Source of the DNA: Folioceros fuciformis | Lineage: Eukaryota; Anthocerotophyta; Anthocerotopsida; Anthocerotales | Length of the DNA stretch: 38,185 nucleotides | Assembly (NCBI GenBank): GCA_049999805.1 | Contig: JBNGIO010006320.1 | Coordinates: forward strand, 370,169-408,353 | Direction: 5' to 3' | Part shown: in pieces, positions 19,856-33,667 of the stretch | Layout: each line of letters begins with the position of its first letter | How positions within the stretch are numbered: the stretch's first letter is position 1 | Notes under the pieces: model-generated | The model's database searches: none | Told to the model about the DNA's origin: nothing | Seen by the model: the letters and a program-made list of their open reading frames with translations, nothing else | Program-made: the position numbers and the translations under genes

Positions 19856-20560
19856 ATAGATAGCACCAGTGGTATCTCTATGTACATGCATTCCAAGAAT
19901 ATATTTAACTTTGCCGAGATCCTTCATCTCGAATTCTTTACTAAGGTCAGCTTTAATCTTGTTAACTAGTTCAATATTGTTACCAGGAATAACTAAGTCA
20001 TCAACATATAGTGCAACCAACACAAGGGAGCTGTCCTTGCGAAGTACATAGATATTAGTGTCTGCTTCACTTTGGATAAACCCTATCTTCTTGAGGTAAG
20101 AGTCCATTCTCTCATACCATAAACGTGGGCTTTGCTTTAGTCTGTAAATAGAACGAATAAGTTTACAAACCTTGTTTGGGTAATGCTCATCTTCATATTC
20201 TTCTGGTTGATCCATATAGATCTCTTCTTGTAGATGACCATAAAGGAAAGCAGTACAAACATCAAGCTGATAAATTTCCAGATTAAGCTCGGCACATAAA
20301 GCCAGGAGCATTCTCACGGAAGCAGCCTTGACCACAAGCGAATATACCTTATCGCCCTGATAGTCCACTCCCTCTTTCTGACTATAACCCTTAGCCACTA
20401 GTCTCGCCTTATAGCGAATACGAGGTTCAACCTCTTGGAATTTAGTTTTGAGAACCCACTTGCATTTGACAGTAGTTCTGCCTTTCGGCAAGTTTACTAG
20501 AGTCCAGGTATTGTTTTTGATAAGAGAATTATATTCATCATCAATAGCAAACTTCCACTT
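19847..20560 (-). pseudogene. Element C reverse transcriptase
   Basis: The minus-strand frame holds TTVKCKWVLKTKF, YKARLVAKGYSQKEGVDYQ, IYQLDVCTAFLYGHLQEEIY, RSIYRLKQSPRLWYERM and VLVALYVDDLVIPGNN (YVDD active site), then MKDLGKVKYILGMHV. It ends in the TAA at 19847-19849. The domain is otherwise complete and would copy element RNA to DNA. Confidence 0.9.
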
Positions 20561-20853
20561 AGCTGCATCAGGTCGCGAATATGCCTCTTGAAGAGTAAGA
20601 GGATCTCCCTCTGAAGGGGCAACACTGAAGGCGTTGAAATGACCTGCAGCAGTGGTGGTGTAGCTAGCTTGATTGAACTCTAAATCAAAGGGGATCTCAT
20701 TCCAGAGGTGTCTCGGTTGACGATGACACGAAGGATACCCTCGCTCAGGGGCTGGATCAAGTGTTACGGGAGAAGGTGGAGCAGGAACTGTCTCTGGGTC
20801 TTGTGAATTAAGACACCAAAGTCGTCTCTATTTTCATAAGGATCAACAATGGC

Positions 20854-21345
20854 CTATTCATCTTCCCCCTCTCGAGCAGGAATAATAGGTATAGGTGCTG
20901 CTTGAGGTGAAGAGGCCAGGGATGGAGCAGAAGTTGCAGGACCAGAGTCCGGGAAAACAGAGGGCTGAGTCAAAAACTCAGGCATAAGGTCACCTGGGTC
21001 GGAAGAAGCAGTGTCGTCTGAAGGAGCCGAAGTAGAATCCATGGACTCAGAACGAGCAGATGTTAACCGAGCCTCATCAAAGGTGACAGTGCGAGCATAT
21101 ACAATAGCATGGGTAACCAAGTCAACCAGTTTATAAGCCTTACGGTCCTCGCCATAGCCAACAAATACCAACTTGCGAGCGCGAGCAGAAAGCTTGTCGC
21201 GAAGCTGAGAAGGAATATTAGCATAGGCGGGGCAGCCGAAAAATCCGAAGATGAGTAATAAGTGGCTTATATCCATGCCAGGACTCAAAGGGAGTCTGGC
21301 CAGGAACTGACTTGGAAAGAACCCTGTTGCGTAGATACACCGCAA
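20854..21345 (-). pseudogene. Element C integrase C-terminal part and linker
   Basis: After a frameshift near 21240, the C-terminal integrase block continues as FGFFGCPAYANIPSQL and RKLVFVGYGEDRKAYKL, followed by a Ser/Pro/Ala-rich linker that ends at 20854. The linker-to-RT joint (20560-20853) contains further frame breaks. Confidence 0.8.
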
Positions 21346-22453
21346 TATTAACCGTTTCGGCCCAGAAGGGTTTGGGGAGTTGAGCGCGAGCTAGCATGGC
21401 GCGGGCCATGGCGAGCAGATCGCCGTTGGCCTTTTCAGCAACCCCATTCTGCTGAGAAGTATAGGGAACCGTAAACTGACAGATAATCCCCCTCTCAAGA
21501 CAGAAGTCCTTAAAGTGCCGGTTATTTAATTCTCCTGCATTGTCAGATCTAATGCACCGAAGCTTGCAACCAGTTTGCAGCTCAGCCATAGTGACAAAAG
21601 GAGTAAAGGAGCCGAAAGAATCACTCTTCAACTTGAGCGGAATAGCAAAGGTATAGCGACTATAGTCATCAACAAGAGCCATAAAGTGTAGTGCACCGCC
21701 AAGTGAAGGGACTAGGAGTGGACCACAAAGATCAACATGGACCAACTCCAAGGGCTGAGTAGTCCGACGGGCAGGTAGAGTAGGATAGGGGAAGCTACGT
21801 TGTTTAGCATATATACAAGGTTCACATAACGGAGGAGTCTGTGAAAAGTGTGGTAGCTTATCCCTAAATAAATCCTGCCTAGACATCTCTAAAAGCTTAT
21901 CATGATTAATATGTCCAAGCCGAGAATGCCATAATAGGGAGTCACCTTTGCGAGAACTCCCTCTGTCGAGCGCAGTGGCCATTGCGGGAGCTGGGGTCGA
22001 GGAAGCTGTGATCACTGATACGGCGGAGAAGACATAGAGGTCATGCCGCGGACGACCTCTAGCAACCACGCGACCAGGAGCAACAGATCTTGTGAGGAGG
22101 CAATCGCCTCTGCCAAACTCTAGCCTGAAAGTAGTGTCCTTCACCAAGGGTCGGACGGAGATAAGATTCTTCGCCATTTGCGGAACATGTAGCACATCAC
22201 TTAAAAGAAGGATAGAACCATCGGCAAGAGTAAAAGTAACAGTGCCAGTGCCCGCAATAGTAAGGCCGGAGTCATCGCCGAGAAGAACAAAACGTTGATC
22301 TTCGGCAGGGAGATAATCCGAAAACATATGGTGATGGCAGCAAATATGTGCGGAAGCAGCTGAGTCCAATAGCCAAGAGGTCTTGTATTCGAAAGCTACC
22401 AAGCAGACTGTGAGGGCAATGTCGGCCTGTTTCTGCTTGGAGGTCGAGGCCAT
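21218..22453 (-). pseudogene. Element C protease and integrase core
   Basis: A 411-codon frame starts within the gag-pol polyprotein. The aspartic protease motif is WLLDSAASAHIC, where the usual Gly after Asp-Ser is Ala. The integrase zinc region reads WHSRLGHINHDKL...CEPCIYAKQ, and the catalytic core has VHVDLCGPL, RCIRSDNAGEL and QQNGVAEKANGD, so all three D,D-E residues are present. The frame is lost near 21240 within LRIF-(RLP), where the family reads on into GCPAYANIP. Confidence 0.88.
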
Positions 22454-22469
22454 ATTGGCAGACTTGGAA

Positions 22470-23392
22470 GGGCGTCGAGGCTCACCGGCTTTCTTCTTGC
22501 GGTAGTCAGGCTCCCAGTGGCCTGGAATCTGGCACCAGTTGCAAGTACCAGGCTTGCGGCTGGAACCACCAAGCTTGGAGAAGGAAGGTCCGCGAGAAGG
22601 AGACAGAGAAGGCGCAGTGAAGGGCCGTCTCTCAGGGGGAGGAGGACGACGTCGCTACTGGGGCTGGTGACGTTGACGGCCTTTGCTCACGAACATAACT
22701 CGTTCACCACCATGCTTCGAAGTGCCGGTGTTGAATCTGGAAGCCTCCTCTTGAAGGAGAGCGCCGGCAATTTTGGAGATGGAAATGTTGGGTGTGCGGC
22801 CAGCCTTTACCGCCTGATGAGCCTCTCGAATAGTGCCATTCTGAGAGGACACAAATGCTTGAAAGCTAGCGGGAAGGGAGGCCAGTAGTTGGACACAAGC
22901 TTCAAATTCCGATAAGGGAGTGCCTAAAGCAGCAAGCTGGGCACGAAGATAACGAAACTTCCCAACATAAGTACCAATGCTCTCATTATTATGCATGCGT
23001 AAGGAATAAAATTCGTTACGCACTGTGACTAATGTCATAACATTGGTAGATTGAAAAATATCTAGTAGCTGCCGCCAAGCCTCTGCAGCAGTAGTAGCCC
23101 CATCAGTATGATGTAGGGTGACTTCGTCAAGGCCTGAAATAAGAATGTGAAGTGCAAGCCTGTCTTGTTTGATCCAAGAGTTGAGAGCAGCAGAGGGACC
23201 AGCAGGCCGTTGAATGGTGCCATCCACTATGCCAAGCAAGTCACGAGTGTTGAGTATGGAACGCATATGCTTGGCCCATATCTCAAACTTTGTGCCATCA
23301 AAACGGTCTTTTTCTTTGAATTCAGAAGAAACATTCATATAATTAATAATTGGTGTAGGTGGAGTCGGCAAAGGAGAGGACATCGATGCCAT
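22470..23392 (-). pseudogene. Element C gag (UBN2-type) with zinc knuckle
   Basis: The start is the ATG at 23392 (MASMSSPLP). The frame shows FKEKDRFDGTKFEIWAKHMR, VDGTIQRPAG, EAWRQLLDIFQ, TLVTVRNEFYSLRMHNNES, FRYLRAQLAALGTPL, and VSSQNGTIREAHQAVK. A single TAG at 22655-22657 separates it from a basic, Pro-rich stretch and the knuckle CNWCQIPGHWEPDY. There the last zinc ligand, normally Cys, is replaced by Tyr. Beyond that the frame is open into protease. Gag assembles the particle. Confidence 0.88.
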
Positions 23393-25247
23393 AGTTCTGA
23401 TAATCAAGCTGTAATATAATAATATAAAAGAAGGAACACCGACTGTAAGTTATGACTGCAGCCGAAGGGGCTTCTAATATAGTTATATGAGAAAACTTGA
23501 GGAGCAGAAATATTATGAAGACAAAGAGTAAAGTCAAATAGCCCAGTGAACTATGCCACGGATCATTAGGGGCATAGACAGTTGAAAGGTGCTGAACCGC
23601 TTGAGCAGCGGATTGCACTGACTCAGAAAGTTGGTGAAGATGATCCCAAAGATGTCGACACTCCAACTGAAACAGCTCTTGACCAGTGGCAACTGCTTGC
23701 TCATAAAGGTAGCGTTGATTGGCGATGTCGTCAGAAGGCAGGCGTGGCGACAAGGGCTCTTGTTTGATTGCTGATGCTGGAGTAGGTGTAAGGACGAGAG
23801 CCGGGGGCGACTTATAAGGAGTTGGCGAGCTACCAAAAGTCACGTCCGCTAACCGAGGAGGCACATCCGCTCGGGTGCCAGGAACCTGAGATATCAAAGG
23901 ACGGACACAGGTAAGAAACGGATGAGCCGTTTCATACCCCTGTGAAAGAAACTCCAACTGAGTTTCATTCGGTGGGGTCAAAAACGGCCCCGGAAAAGAA
24001 ACTCGGTTTAAGTTCGCAGCCGGGGCACCGATTCGCGGCTCGGCCGAACGCGCGCGCACGTCGGCTGCGCGCAGCGCGCGCTCATAACCGCCAGATCCCC
24101 CTGGATCTACACCCCCGCCGATCTGGGCCGATTCCCCACCAATCTGGGGCGCACAAAATGCAGAAGGGGAGCCCTGACCTGGCGATCTAGCTGGTGAGAG
24201 ATCTGAGCCGACGGCGGCCGGAGCTGAAACTGATTGGTCTTGGATGCCCGCTGAAGGATCTGCAGAAATCTCAGTCTGTTTGAACGTTGGAGCTCTCACG
24301 CATGTAGGAATCTGGACGCCAGAAGATTGCGCCGTTGCTGAAGTGCAGGTGCAACAGATTTGATGAGGCATTATGCCCGCAACAGCAGAGGCGCAACTGT
24401 TCAGTTCTTTGGCCAATAATCCGTTTGGTGGAACCCCAGAGACCTGCAGATCTGACGAGATATTAGCTTGTGAGGGGGCGACTACTGGAAATGAAGCGCC
24501 TCCTGTAATCTCAATGATGGGTGTCATCTTTCGGGTCCGAAATCCAGCGAGGAAGGCAGCAGCTGCAGAGATTTCAGCCTTCAACTACTGATAAGAAATC
24601 TGCTGTTTAACTTGCTGAGTACATGTTGCTGGGAAAACATGAGAAGGTATCCTATCCAGATCGAATTGAGATAACTGGTGATCTTCCAATGGGCTCAGAT
24701 TAGAACAGTTGACAGGGACTTCTACCTTCTCCATGGATTGCCCACATGATAAATACCACTTCTTCTTATTTAAGCTAGTAGATGTTCGATCATCTTTATC
24801 TGACCTTTTAGATAGTGAAGAAGAGGAAGTGTGAATTGGAGTGGCTGGAGTATATCGAGGTGAGCTCCTATGTTGCCGAAAGATGATGATTGATGTTGGC
24901 TGCTAGATACATCCCCACAATGACGCAATAGACTGGAGTCTGAACTGTTTGACCAGTGCCCTTCAGATAGATTGAGATATTCGAAAGCTTGAGTCTTTGG
25001 TAGGCGAATTGCAACCAATTGTCGAGGTTGATGTTGATGAGAGGTGGTTGTTCTCCAATAGATAAACCGTCAGGACTTCAGCAATTGTTAGTCCTAATTG
25101 TTGAAGGTTCCTAAATGTAAAACCACGCCTTGAAGAATGAGAGGTGTGGTTACGACCACACCTGTTGTTGTAATGCCGAGATCTTCTAGCAGTAGCGTTA
25201 GTCTTTCAGTGTCTTCTGGCCATTGTGTGAGGATGTAGAAGACACAC
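23343..25247 (-). pseudogene. Element C pre-gag leader, coding-like
   Basis: Between PBS and gag the sense strand carries an open frame of 413 codons (24584-23343) that overlaps the gag start in another frame. Its first 300 residues are rich in Ser, Pro, Ala and Gly. The next 60 look helical (YLYEQAVATGQELFQLEC) and it then has a hydrophobic stretch (LTLLFVFIIFLLLKF). The same frame extends upstream past one TAG through another roughly 90 codons. Farther upstream, from an ATG at 25247-25222 region, an Arg/His-rich frame with one stop gives RRGFTFRNLQQLGLTIAEVL, and an adjacent frame gives PLININLDNWLQFAYQRLKL. I do not recognise these. They may be a decayed extra gene, which copia elements normally lack at this position. 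Confidence 0.4.
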
Positions 25248-25519
25248 CAAAGGAGGTAAAAGTACAAACAAATGTTGCTGAAGAGGAAATGAACAAAATA
25301 GAGTGCTAAGAAGCATTTATGAAAAGAGAGACATCCAAATCACTAGATGAAGAAGAGGATAGTAAAATTCATAGCCAAACATAATTAAAAGAAACAGTTT
25401 GGGAATTTGAAGTTTTGCTAAAACCTATAACTTAAATAACGCATTTAATTATAGTATTACAAAACACAACAGGATAGAATAACGTCGAAATGCATTTTAG
25501 AAAATGCTGAGAGAACCAG

Positions 25520-25531
25520 GCTCTGATACCA
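25520..25531 (-). other. Element C primer-binding site
   Basis: The minus strand reads TGGTATCAGAGC four bases after the LTR end (CACCTCA). It is a perfect initiator-Met-tRNA-type copia PBS. Confidence 0.85.
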
Positions 25532-25535
25532 ACTT

Positions 25536-25691
25536 TGAGGTGCTTTGCGGAAGCGTATGATCAAAGATAGTACTTTACTAATTGATATAATTGATTACAA
25601 GAGGTGGGCTTTTATAGCCTGTGTCTGAAGAGTTGTACCTCTTCGGTACTAGATACCAAAGGGTATGACCACGCTGGGTTAAGCTAAGGTA
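25536..25691 (-). repeat. Element C 5' LTR, readable part
   Basis: It matches 18618-18773 of the 3' LTR with about five substitutions. It is cut off by the assembly gap, so the last 36 or so bases of the LTR and the target-site duplication are not visible. Confidence 0.85.
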
Positions 25692-25791
25692 NNNNNNNNN
25701 NNNNNNNNNNNNNNNNNNNNNNNNNNNNNNNNNNNNNNNNNNNNNNNNNNNNNNNNNNNNNNNNNNNNNNNNNNNNNNNNNNNNNNNNNNN
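25692..25791. other. Assembly gap (100 N)
   Basis: Exactly 100 unknown bases, the usual placeholder for a gap of unknown size. It falls inside the 5' LTR of element C, where repeat copies would confuse assembly. Confidence 0.98.
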
Positions 25792-27691
25792 CCTCCTACT
25801 TTCCCCTCTACGCTGACCACATGGCATAGATTGGAAGGGAGAATTTTTCTCCTTTGTCACATAGACGAGCTGCATACTTGACCACTTATCACTCATAACT
25901 TGTTCGTTTTTTGTTGCGAGAGTTTTAAAAGTCTTTGTAGACACCTCTATAGTTCAACATCGACCACGGGCTCTTTAGAGCCTTGCTCCTCCTCACTTGA
26001 TTCGCTTTCGACTCTCAAGAGAAACAATGGTTAGGCAACAATTTTTATCATTTTCAAGCCAAACTGGAGTTTGCTATTTAAATGTGCCGCCTTCTTCTTG
26101 CCATACCCATCTCTCCTTTTCCTATTTGGTTCGATCTTCTTTTGCTTTAAATGGGATCGACGACAACTATTGCAGCTACTTTCTCTTGTGTCATTCTTCG
26201 TTTTGATGGGTTTTCTACGAATTTGTCATCATGGATGTGAGTTTTTGTTCCCCTTCCATGGGTTAGCCACTTAGACTGAAAATCGTCACTCCTTCTCCTT
26301 TGCTGGTTGAAGGTCTTATATGCATTGTCCTCTCATCCTTCTCAAGCTCGCCAAGAGCTAGCATGACCTTGTTCACATTTGTTGTTGTGCATCTTGGTCT
26401 TCATGTCCATGGTTTTCTTGTCCTTCACTCCTTGACTCCTCATTATCACTGCCCACCTTTGGCTCTAGGTCCGCTACCATGACATTAAACTCATTGATGA
26501 TAATTGGAGGAATCGACGTACCCGTATGTTGTATGGTTGTCCGCTTGCTCGCCAAGCGATGTCTCTTTACCTCATACCAAAGGGCATAGATTAACTGTGG
26601 GACAAATTGGCCCTTCTTGTACACTTTCCAAGGCTCTTCCATGGCTGTAAATGGCCTCAGGTGGCTGAACTAAGCTTCTGCGTCTGGAGGGTCCCTTTCA
26701 AACTTTCCCTAAATTTGTAATCCCAACCTGCATGTTTGCACTAGCACCATGGATTGGGTTCTTCACCATTTGTTTTTTGAAGTTGCGCCTTTGCAACTAA
26801 AGATGCCTTGGACGGCTGGAACTTGCGAGCTGTCTAAATGCAAGCCCGCGTTAAGATGTTAGTTCACACTTTGTCATCGGCTCACGCTGGCTTGAATGCT
26901 TCCCCCTTCTCTCTCCTAAGTCTTCATTCCTTAAGTGCACAGACCTTAGTTGCCTCTATGTACTTGTTATTTCTTGTTCTAGTGTATTGACTAAATGCAG
27001 CGCTTATCATAGATTTCAAAAGCGTGTTAGGAAATTGGTTAGCTACATCATTGCATAATTTTTCTGCCTACTTGACGGCAATTCACTCCACTTGCCTAGA
27101 ATCTCAATGGTAGCCTTGCTGTGAATGAGCTTTAGTGCCTAGACACCGTCAACCCACTGAATGTTAATGAAAGTGTTGCTTTTGGAAGGTCCATGCTATT
27201 TGTGGCATTCCCTATCTCAAACTTGTCCAACAAGTGCGTTCTTACCCGATCTACACTCCTTTCCACACACAACTCTTTAAGCAAATCTTTGTGGTCAAGG
27301 GTGTTGACAACAACTACCTCCTTGTAGCAACAAGGTAGATGTGGGAGGTTCTTGCCAATTGCCACAAAGTTCTTTGCCCACAACTCATGTAGGGCAGCTT
27401 CTATGCAAGAGATGGGACTTGGTCTAGTCTCCAGTTCGAGCCCAGTAGGTTGCTAGGAGTTTGCAACCTCCTATATCATACAGTTCAAAGGCAAAGGAAT
27501 GGAGAGAGGTCCAAGAGAATTCTCCTCTCCAAATGCCTTCCAAACGCTCCTCCAAAGCTGTGTTCTTCCCACACGACAATCCCATTCTCTCCAATGTGCT
27601 ATTGATCTAGGTGCTCTATCCTAGGCCCTCCCTCATGTGTGCGTGCACAACGTTCCAACCCAATGGTCCCCTCCCCTCATTGCTCGATGAG

Positions 27692-27850
27692 TTGGGAGAA
27701 GCAAGGGAGAGCAAAGAGTTGGAGCTAGAGTTGGGAGAATCAAGGGAGAGCAAGGAGTTTGAGCTAGGATTGGGAAAAGTAATGAGCTGCAAGGAGTTTG
27801 AGCTAGAGTTAGAAAAAGCAATGAGCTGCAAAGAGTTGGAGCTAATGAGC
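27692..27850 (+). repeat. 39-bp tandem repeat, 4 copies, open frame
   Basis: Four units of 39 bp (cores GGGAGAGCAAGGAGTT and GAGCTAGAGTT; later units AATGAGCTGCAAGGAGTT) lie inside a 93-codon plus-strand frame from 27611. It gives a 13-residue repeat of the kind LGEARESKELELE. Both strands are open because the period is divisible by three. It is not recognised as a gene. Confidence 0.75.
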
Positions 27851-28154
27851 TCCCTTCATAGCAAAGGAGGCAAAGGCCTCATCTATTATTAACCACCATG
27901 TAGAGTACCAAGACCTCTCATATAACTAGAGGGCTACCAAAATTAGGGCTGATTTTTTGCCCTCGGTGCCCTCTACATTCTAAAGCCTACTTTAACCTAC
28001 AAAACTATTTATTGCCATGCTCATTTGCCTACTATAACTAGATCAATAGAACTTTACCACACAGCTTACGTTATGCTCATCCTTATCCGTTCCTCCACAA
28101 AATGTATATGGTCAAAAGACCATAACAACAAGGTTAGAATATATATATATATAT

Positions 28155-28171
28155 AAACCCTAAACCCTAAA
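28155..28171. repeat. Interstitial telomere-like motif
   Basis: AAACCCTAAACCCTAAA, just over two units of the plant telomere repeat CCCTAAA, follows an (AT)n run at 28139-28154. It is too short to indicate a former telomere. Confidence 0.6.
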
Positions 28172-28489
28172 GTAGACCACAGGTTGTCGGGTATTCCGGA
28201 CGCCTTTTTGGGTTTGCATCATAGATCCTTCAGAGATTCCGCGGTGCTGTGAGAGCACCTGTCCCATGTCCACAGTCTAACGACTGAGAATTAGAAATTA
28301 GATATTGGTGTGCTGTACTTCAAATCAAAACTAACACCGGTATCCGATCCAGATGCAACTGAAAATGCGGCATGCAGCGGCAAGGCGTCGTGGCGCGCCC
28401 TGCGGATTCTGCTTGATGCACGGAGCGCTTGGTGAGGCAGTCCTTGAGGACATTTCAGACTTCCACGAATACTGTGAGAAGCCGCAAAT

Positions 28490-28880
28490 TTTATCGAACG
28501 ACTTTAGCAGGGCGTGCAAGCTTGTAGTGGCCACGCTTGTAACGTAAATCAATTGGAACAGCATCGACATCACGTTCGTACCACCACTCCTTCGCCCCTG
28601 CCCGCGTCGGACGCACTGCTCGTCCGGAAGGGAACTCCCGTTCTAGTCTGAAGCGAGCAAGCCTTCGTCCCATGAGGTGTATTCTGCCGATGAGAATTGA
28701 ATCTCCTCGGGTGAGAGCTGGTCTCCCAGGCTCCAACATATGTAGGTAGGTGGAGATCTACAGAATTGTTGAAGAGTCACGCCGAATTGCTGATGTTCGA
28801 TAGGACAATGCCGCAGAGCACTGCTGGAGTCCCGTAGGCGCGGATTGGCCAAAGCTCACCACCATCCACATCAATGCAAT
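28490..28880 (+). repeat. 5' flank of GH1 gene 2, duplicate of 13000-13420
   Basis: Ordered matches to the flank of gene 1 include GCAAGCTTGTA, TCGTACCACCACTCC, TCTGAAGCGAGCAAG, GTAGGTAGGTGGAGATCT, GAAGAGTCACGCCG and GCGCGGATTGGCC. Confidence 0.75.
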
Positions 28881-29045
28881 CCGCGTCTGCCAGTCTCGGC
28901 GTGCAAGTTCTTGGAATTGCCAGTTTAGGAGCCTGATGAGCCGGTAAACAGGTCACACTGTTGGCGCCTGCGGCGTGCTATCAGCTATGGAATCTCTTGC
29001 TCTCCCAGCTATATCCATGGCCGCAATCGGATGCATCTTCAAGCC

Positions 29046-31922
<2,877 letters not shown>

Positions 31923-32446
31923 AGAAGAGCGGCTCAATAATTTCTTCTTGTCGCGTGCTGAGTGTAGACAGTGTTTGTCCCCTAGTCTGTAACGTCGTGG
32001 TAAGCTTCTGGGCTTGTAGCGAGGAAGGAGGGCGCTGAGCTGGAGATTCCCATGACCAAGTAGTACTTAAGTGTGTATGTACACGAGGTGACACATGCAA
32101 AGTGGAAATGCCATGAGTTTCTTGGGTCCAGAGTTCGATACGCCCGGAATCTTTTTCCCTACACGGCAATGTGCTGCTGTTAGCATGCTGCGGTTCGTAA
32201 TGTGTAGACGATTCTCCCCGGCGTGTAAATGGAACAGCAACAGCTCCCTTCTAATTGCCCCTTGGGGAGCTGAAAAGTTTGTGGGTTGAGATGAGCGCGT
32301 TAGGCGGAGCCATTTGTCGGGGTAGAAGGCATGTGAATTGGCGGTAAGAAAATGCATGACGGCAAGGCGGGTGACTGTTGGGGATGTCGCTCTGGATCTG
32401 GGCTGCTTTTGAAGCGCAATTGAGGCAGTAGCTGCTGGATTTGAGC
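31923..32446. other. Intergenic between GH1 gene 2 and MAP kinase
   Basis: The sequence holds the 3' region of the GH1 gene and the 5' region of the MAP kinase. No other gene or clear TATA box is seen. The sequence after the GH1 stop differs from that of paralogue 1 within about 20 bases, marking the 3' end of the duplicated unit. Confidence 0.6.
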
Positions 32447-33667
32447 ATGCCGCACAGAGTGGATCCGCCCAGTGGGGATCATGTTCCCGGGAAGCACTAC
32501 TACATGGTGGGTGGCACCATCTTTGAGCTGGATACCAAGTACGTGCCGATTAAGGTTATTGGCAAGGGCGCCTACGGAGTGGTGTGTTCTGCGCGCAACG
32601 ACACCGGCGAGTCTGTGGCCATCAAAAAGATCTCTAACGCCTTCGAGAACTGCACCGACGCTCGACGAACGTTGCGGGAAATAAGGCTGCTCCGCCATCT
32701 CTCACACGAGAATATCATTGCCGTGAAGGACATCATGAGGCCTGTGGGTAGGCACTACTTCAACGACGTTTACATCGTGTATGAGCTCATGGACACCGAT
32801 ATGCATCAGATCATCCGGTCCAACCAGCCTCTCACGGATGAGCATTTCCAGTATTTCATCTACCAGGTATTATCTCTTCGCTTCCTACGTGCTTCTGGGT
32901 GCAGCCAATTTGTTGGTGGGTGGTGGCTTTGGGACAAGAGCCCAGGGTCCTGACTTTCGGCGGCCTCTCACGCTTGCCTGCAGCTTCTGAGGGGTTTGAA
33001 GTACCTGCACTCGGCTAACGTCCTGCACAGAGATCTTAAGCCCAGCAACCTGCTGTTGAATGCCACTTGTGATCTCAAGATCTGCGATTTTGGGTTGGCA
33101 CGCATTGGCAGCGATGAGGGCCAGTTCATGACTGAGTATGTGGTCACAAGGTGGTACAGGGCACCTGAGCTCCTCCTCTCCTGTGAGGAGTATAGCAGTG
33201 CTATTGACATGTGGGCTGTGGGTTGCATCTTTCTGGAGTTGTTGGCCAGGAAACCCATCTTTCCCGGGAAGGACTACATCCATCAGCTGAAGCTGATCAT
33301 TGACCTCATTGGCACCCCAGATGAAAGTGAACTGGAGTTCATCCAGAATCCCAGGGCCCGGAATTACATCCAAAGCTTTGATTATGTTCCTCGTGTTTCC
33401 CTTGCAAAACTATATCCCAGTGCCAACCCCCTGGCCATCGACCTTATTGACAGGATTCTTGTTTTTGACCCTCGGAGGAGGCTAACTGTGACGGAGGCTT
33501 TGGAGCATCCCTATCTGGCTGTACATCATGATCCAAGCATGGAGCCTGTAGCTCTTGCACCGTTTGAGGCCGAGTTTGAGCAGGACGATGCCAGCGAGGA
33601 CGCCTTGAGGGAGGGGGTGTGGAGTGAGATGCTCTATTACCATCCTGAGGCAAGCATCGAGCAGTGA
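32447..33667 (+). CDS. MAP kinase, TEY type
   Basis: Two exons (32447-32866, 32984-33667; 117-bp GT-AG intron, phase 0) encode 367 residues, the normal length of a plant MAPK. The first ATG in frame is 32447. Kinase motifs are complete: Gly loop GKGAYG (39-44), VAIK with Lys60, helix-C Glu78, HRDLKPSN (155-162, catalytic Asp157), DFG (175-177), activation-loop TEY (190-192) and RAPELLL. The tail has HHDPSMEPV, resembling the LHDxxDEP common-docking site that binds the upstream MAPKK. TEY plus docking site place it in plant MAPK groups A-C rather than the TDY group D. It relays stress, pathogen or developmental signals in cytosol and nucleus once doubly phosphorylated at Thr190 and Tyr192. Which member of A-C cannot be settled by eye. 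Only one intron remains, fewer than in most angiosperm relatives. Confidence 0.95.

Larger units (their letters stand above)
18618..25727 (-). mobile_element. Element C: near-complete Ty1/copia retrotransposon, inactivated by few mutations
   Basis: On the minus strand the order is 5' LTR (from within the N gap to 25536), PBS (25531-25520), a long leader with coding-like sequence, gag (23392), protease, integrase, reverse transcriptase, RNase H (stop 18998), polypurine tract (about 18811-18822) and 3' LTR (18809-18618). Order and motifs are those of Ty1/copia. The readable parts of the LTRs differ at about 5 of some 156 positions, so this is the youngest of the three copia elements here. Damage seen is one TAG after gag, a frameshift in integrase, frame breaks in the linker and a TAA before RNase H. 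The right boundary is in the gap and is an estimate from LTR length. Confidence 0.88.
25792..28489. other. Decayed sequence of unknown origin
   Basis: Minus-strand reading frames of 80-90 codons near 27383-27132 (HDLLKELC-like, DKFEIGNATNSMDLPKATL) and 26642-26373 (EEPWKVYKKGQFVPQLIYAL, ending in a Glu/Asp/Gln-rich tail) are joined by sequence with many stops. They look like remains of one coding sequence. No family is recognised. A telomere-type AAACCCTAAACCCTAAA lies at 28155-28171 after an AT dinucleotide run. Confidence 0.35.

Noticed and set aside
27420-27480. Possible tRNA, because of a GTTCGAGCCC-like T-loop sequence
   Set aside because: No matching acceptor stem, D-arm or anticodon arm can be drawn around it.
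28155-28171. Former telomere or chromosome-fusion site
   Set aside because: Just over two CCCTAAA units next to an AT run are too few to support this.
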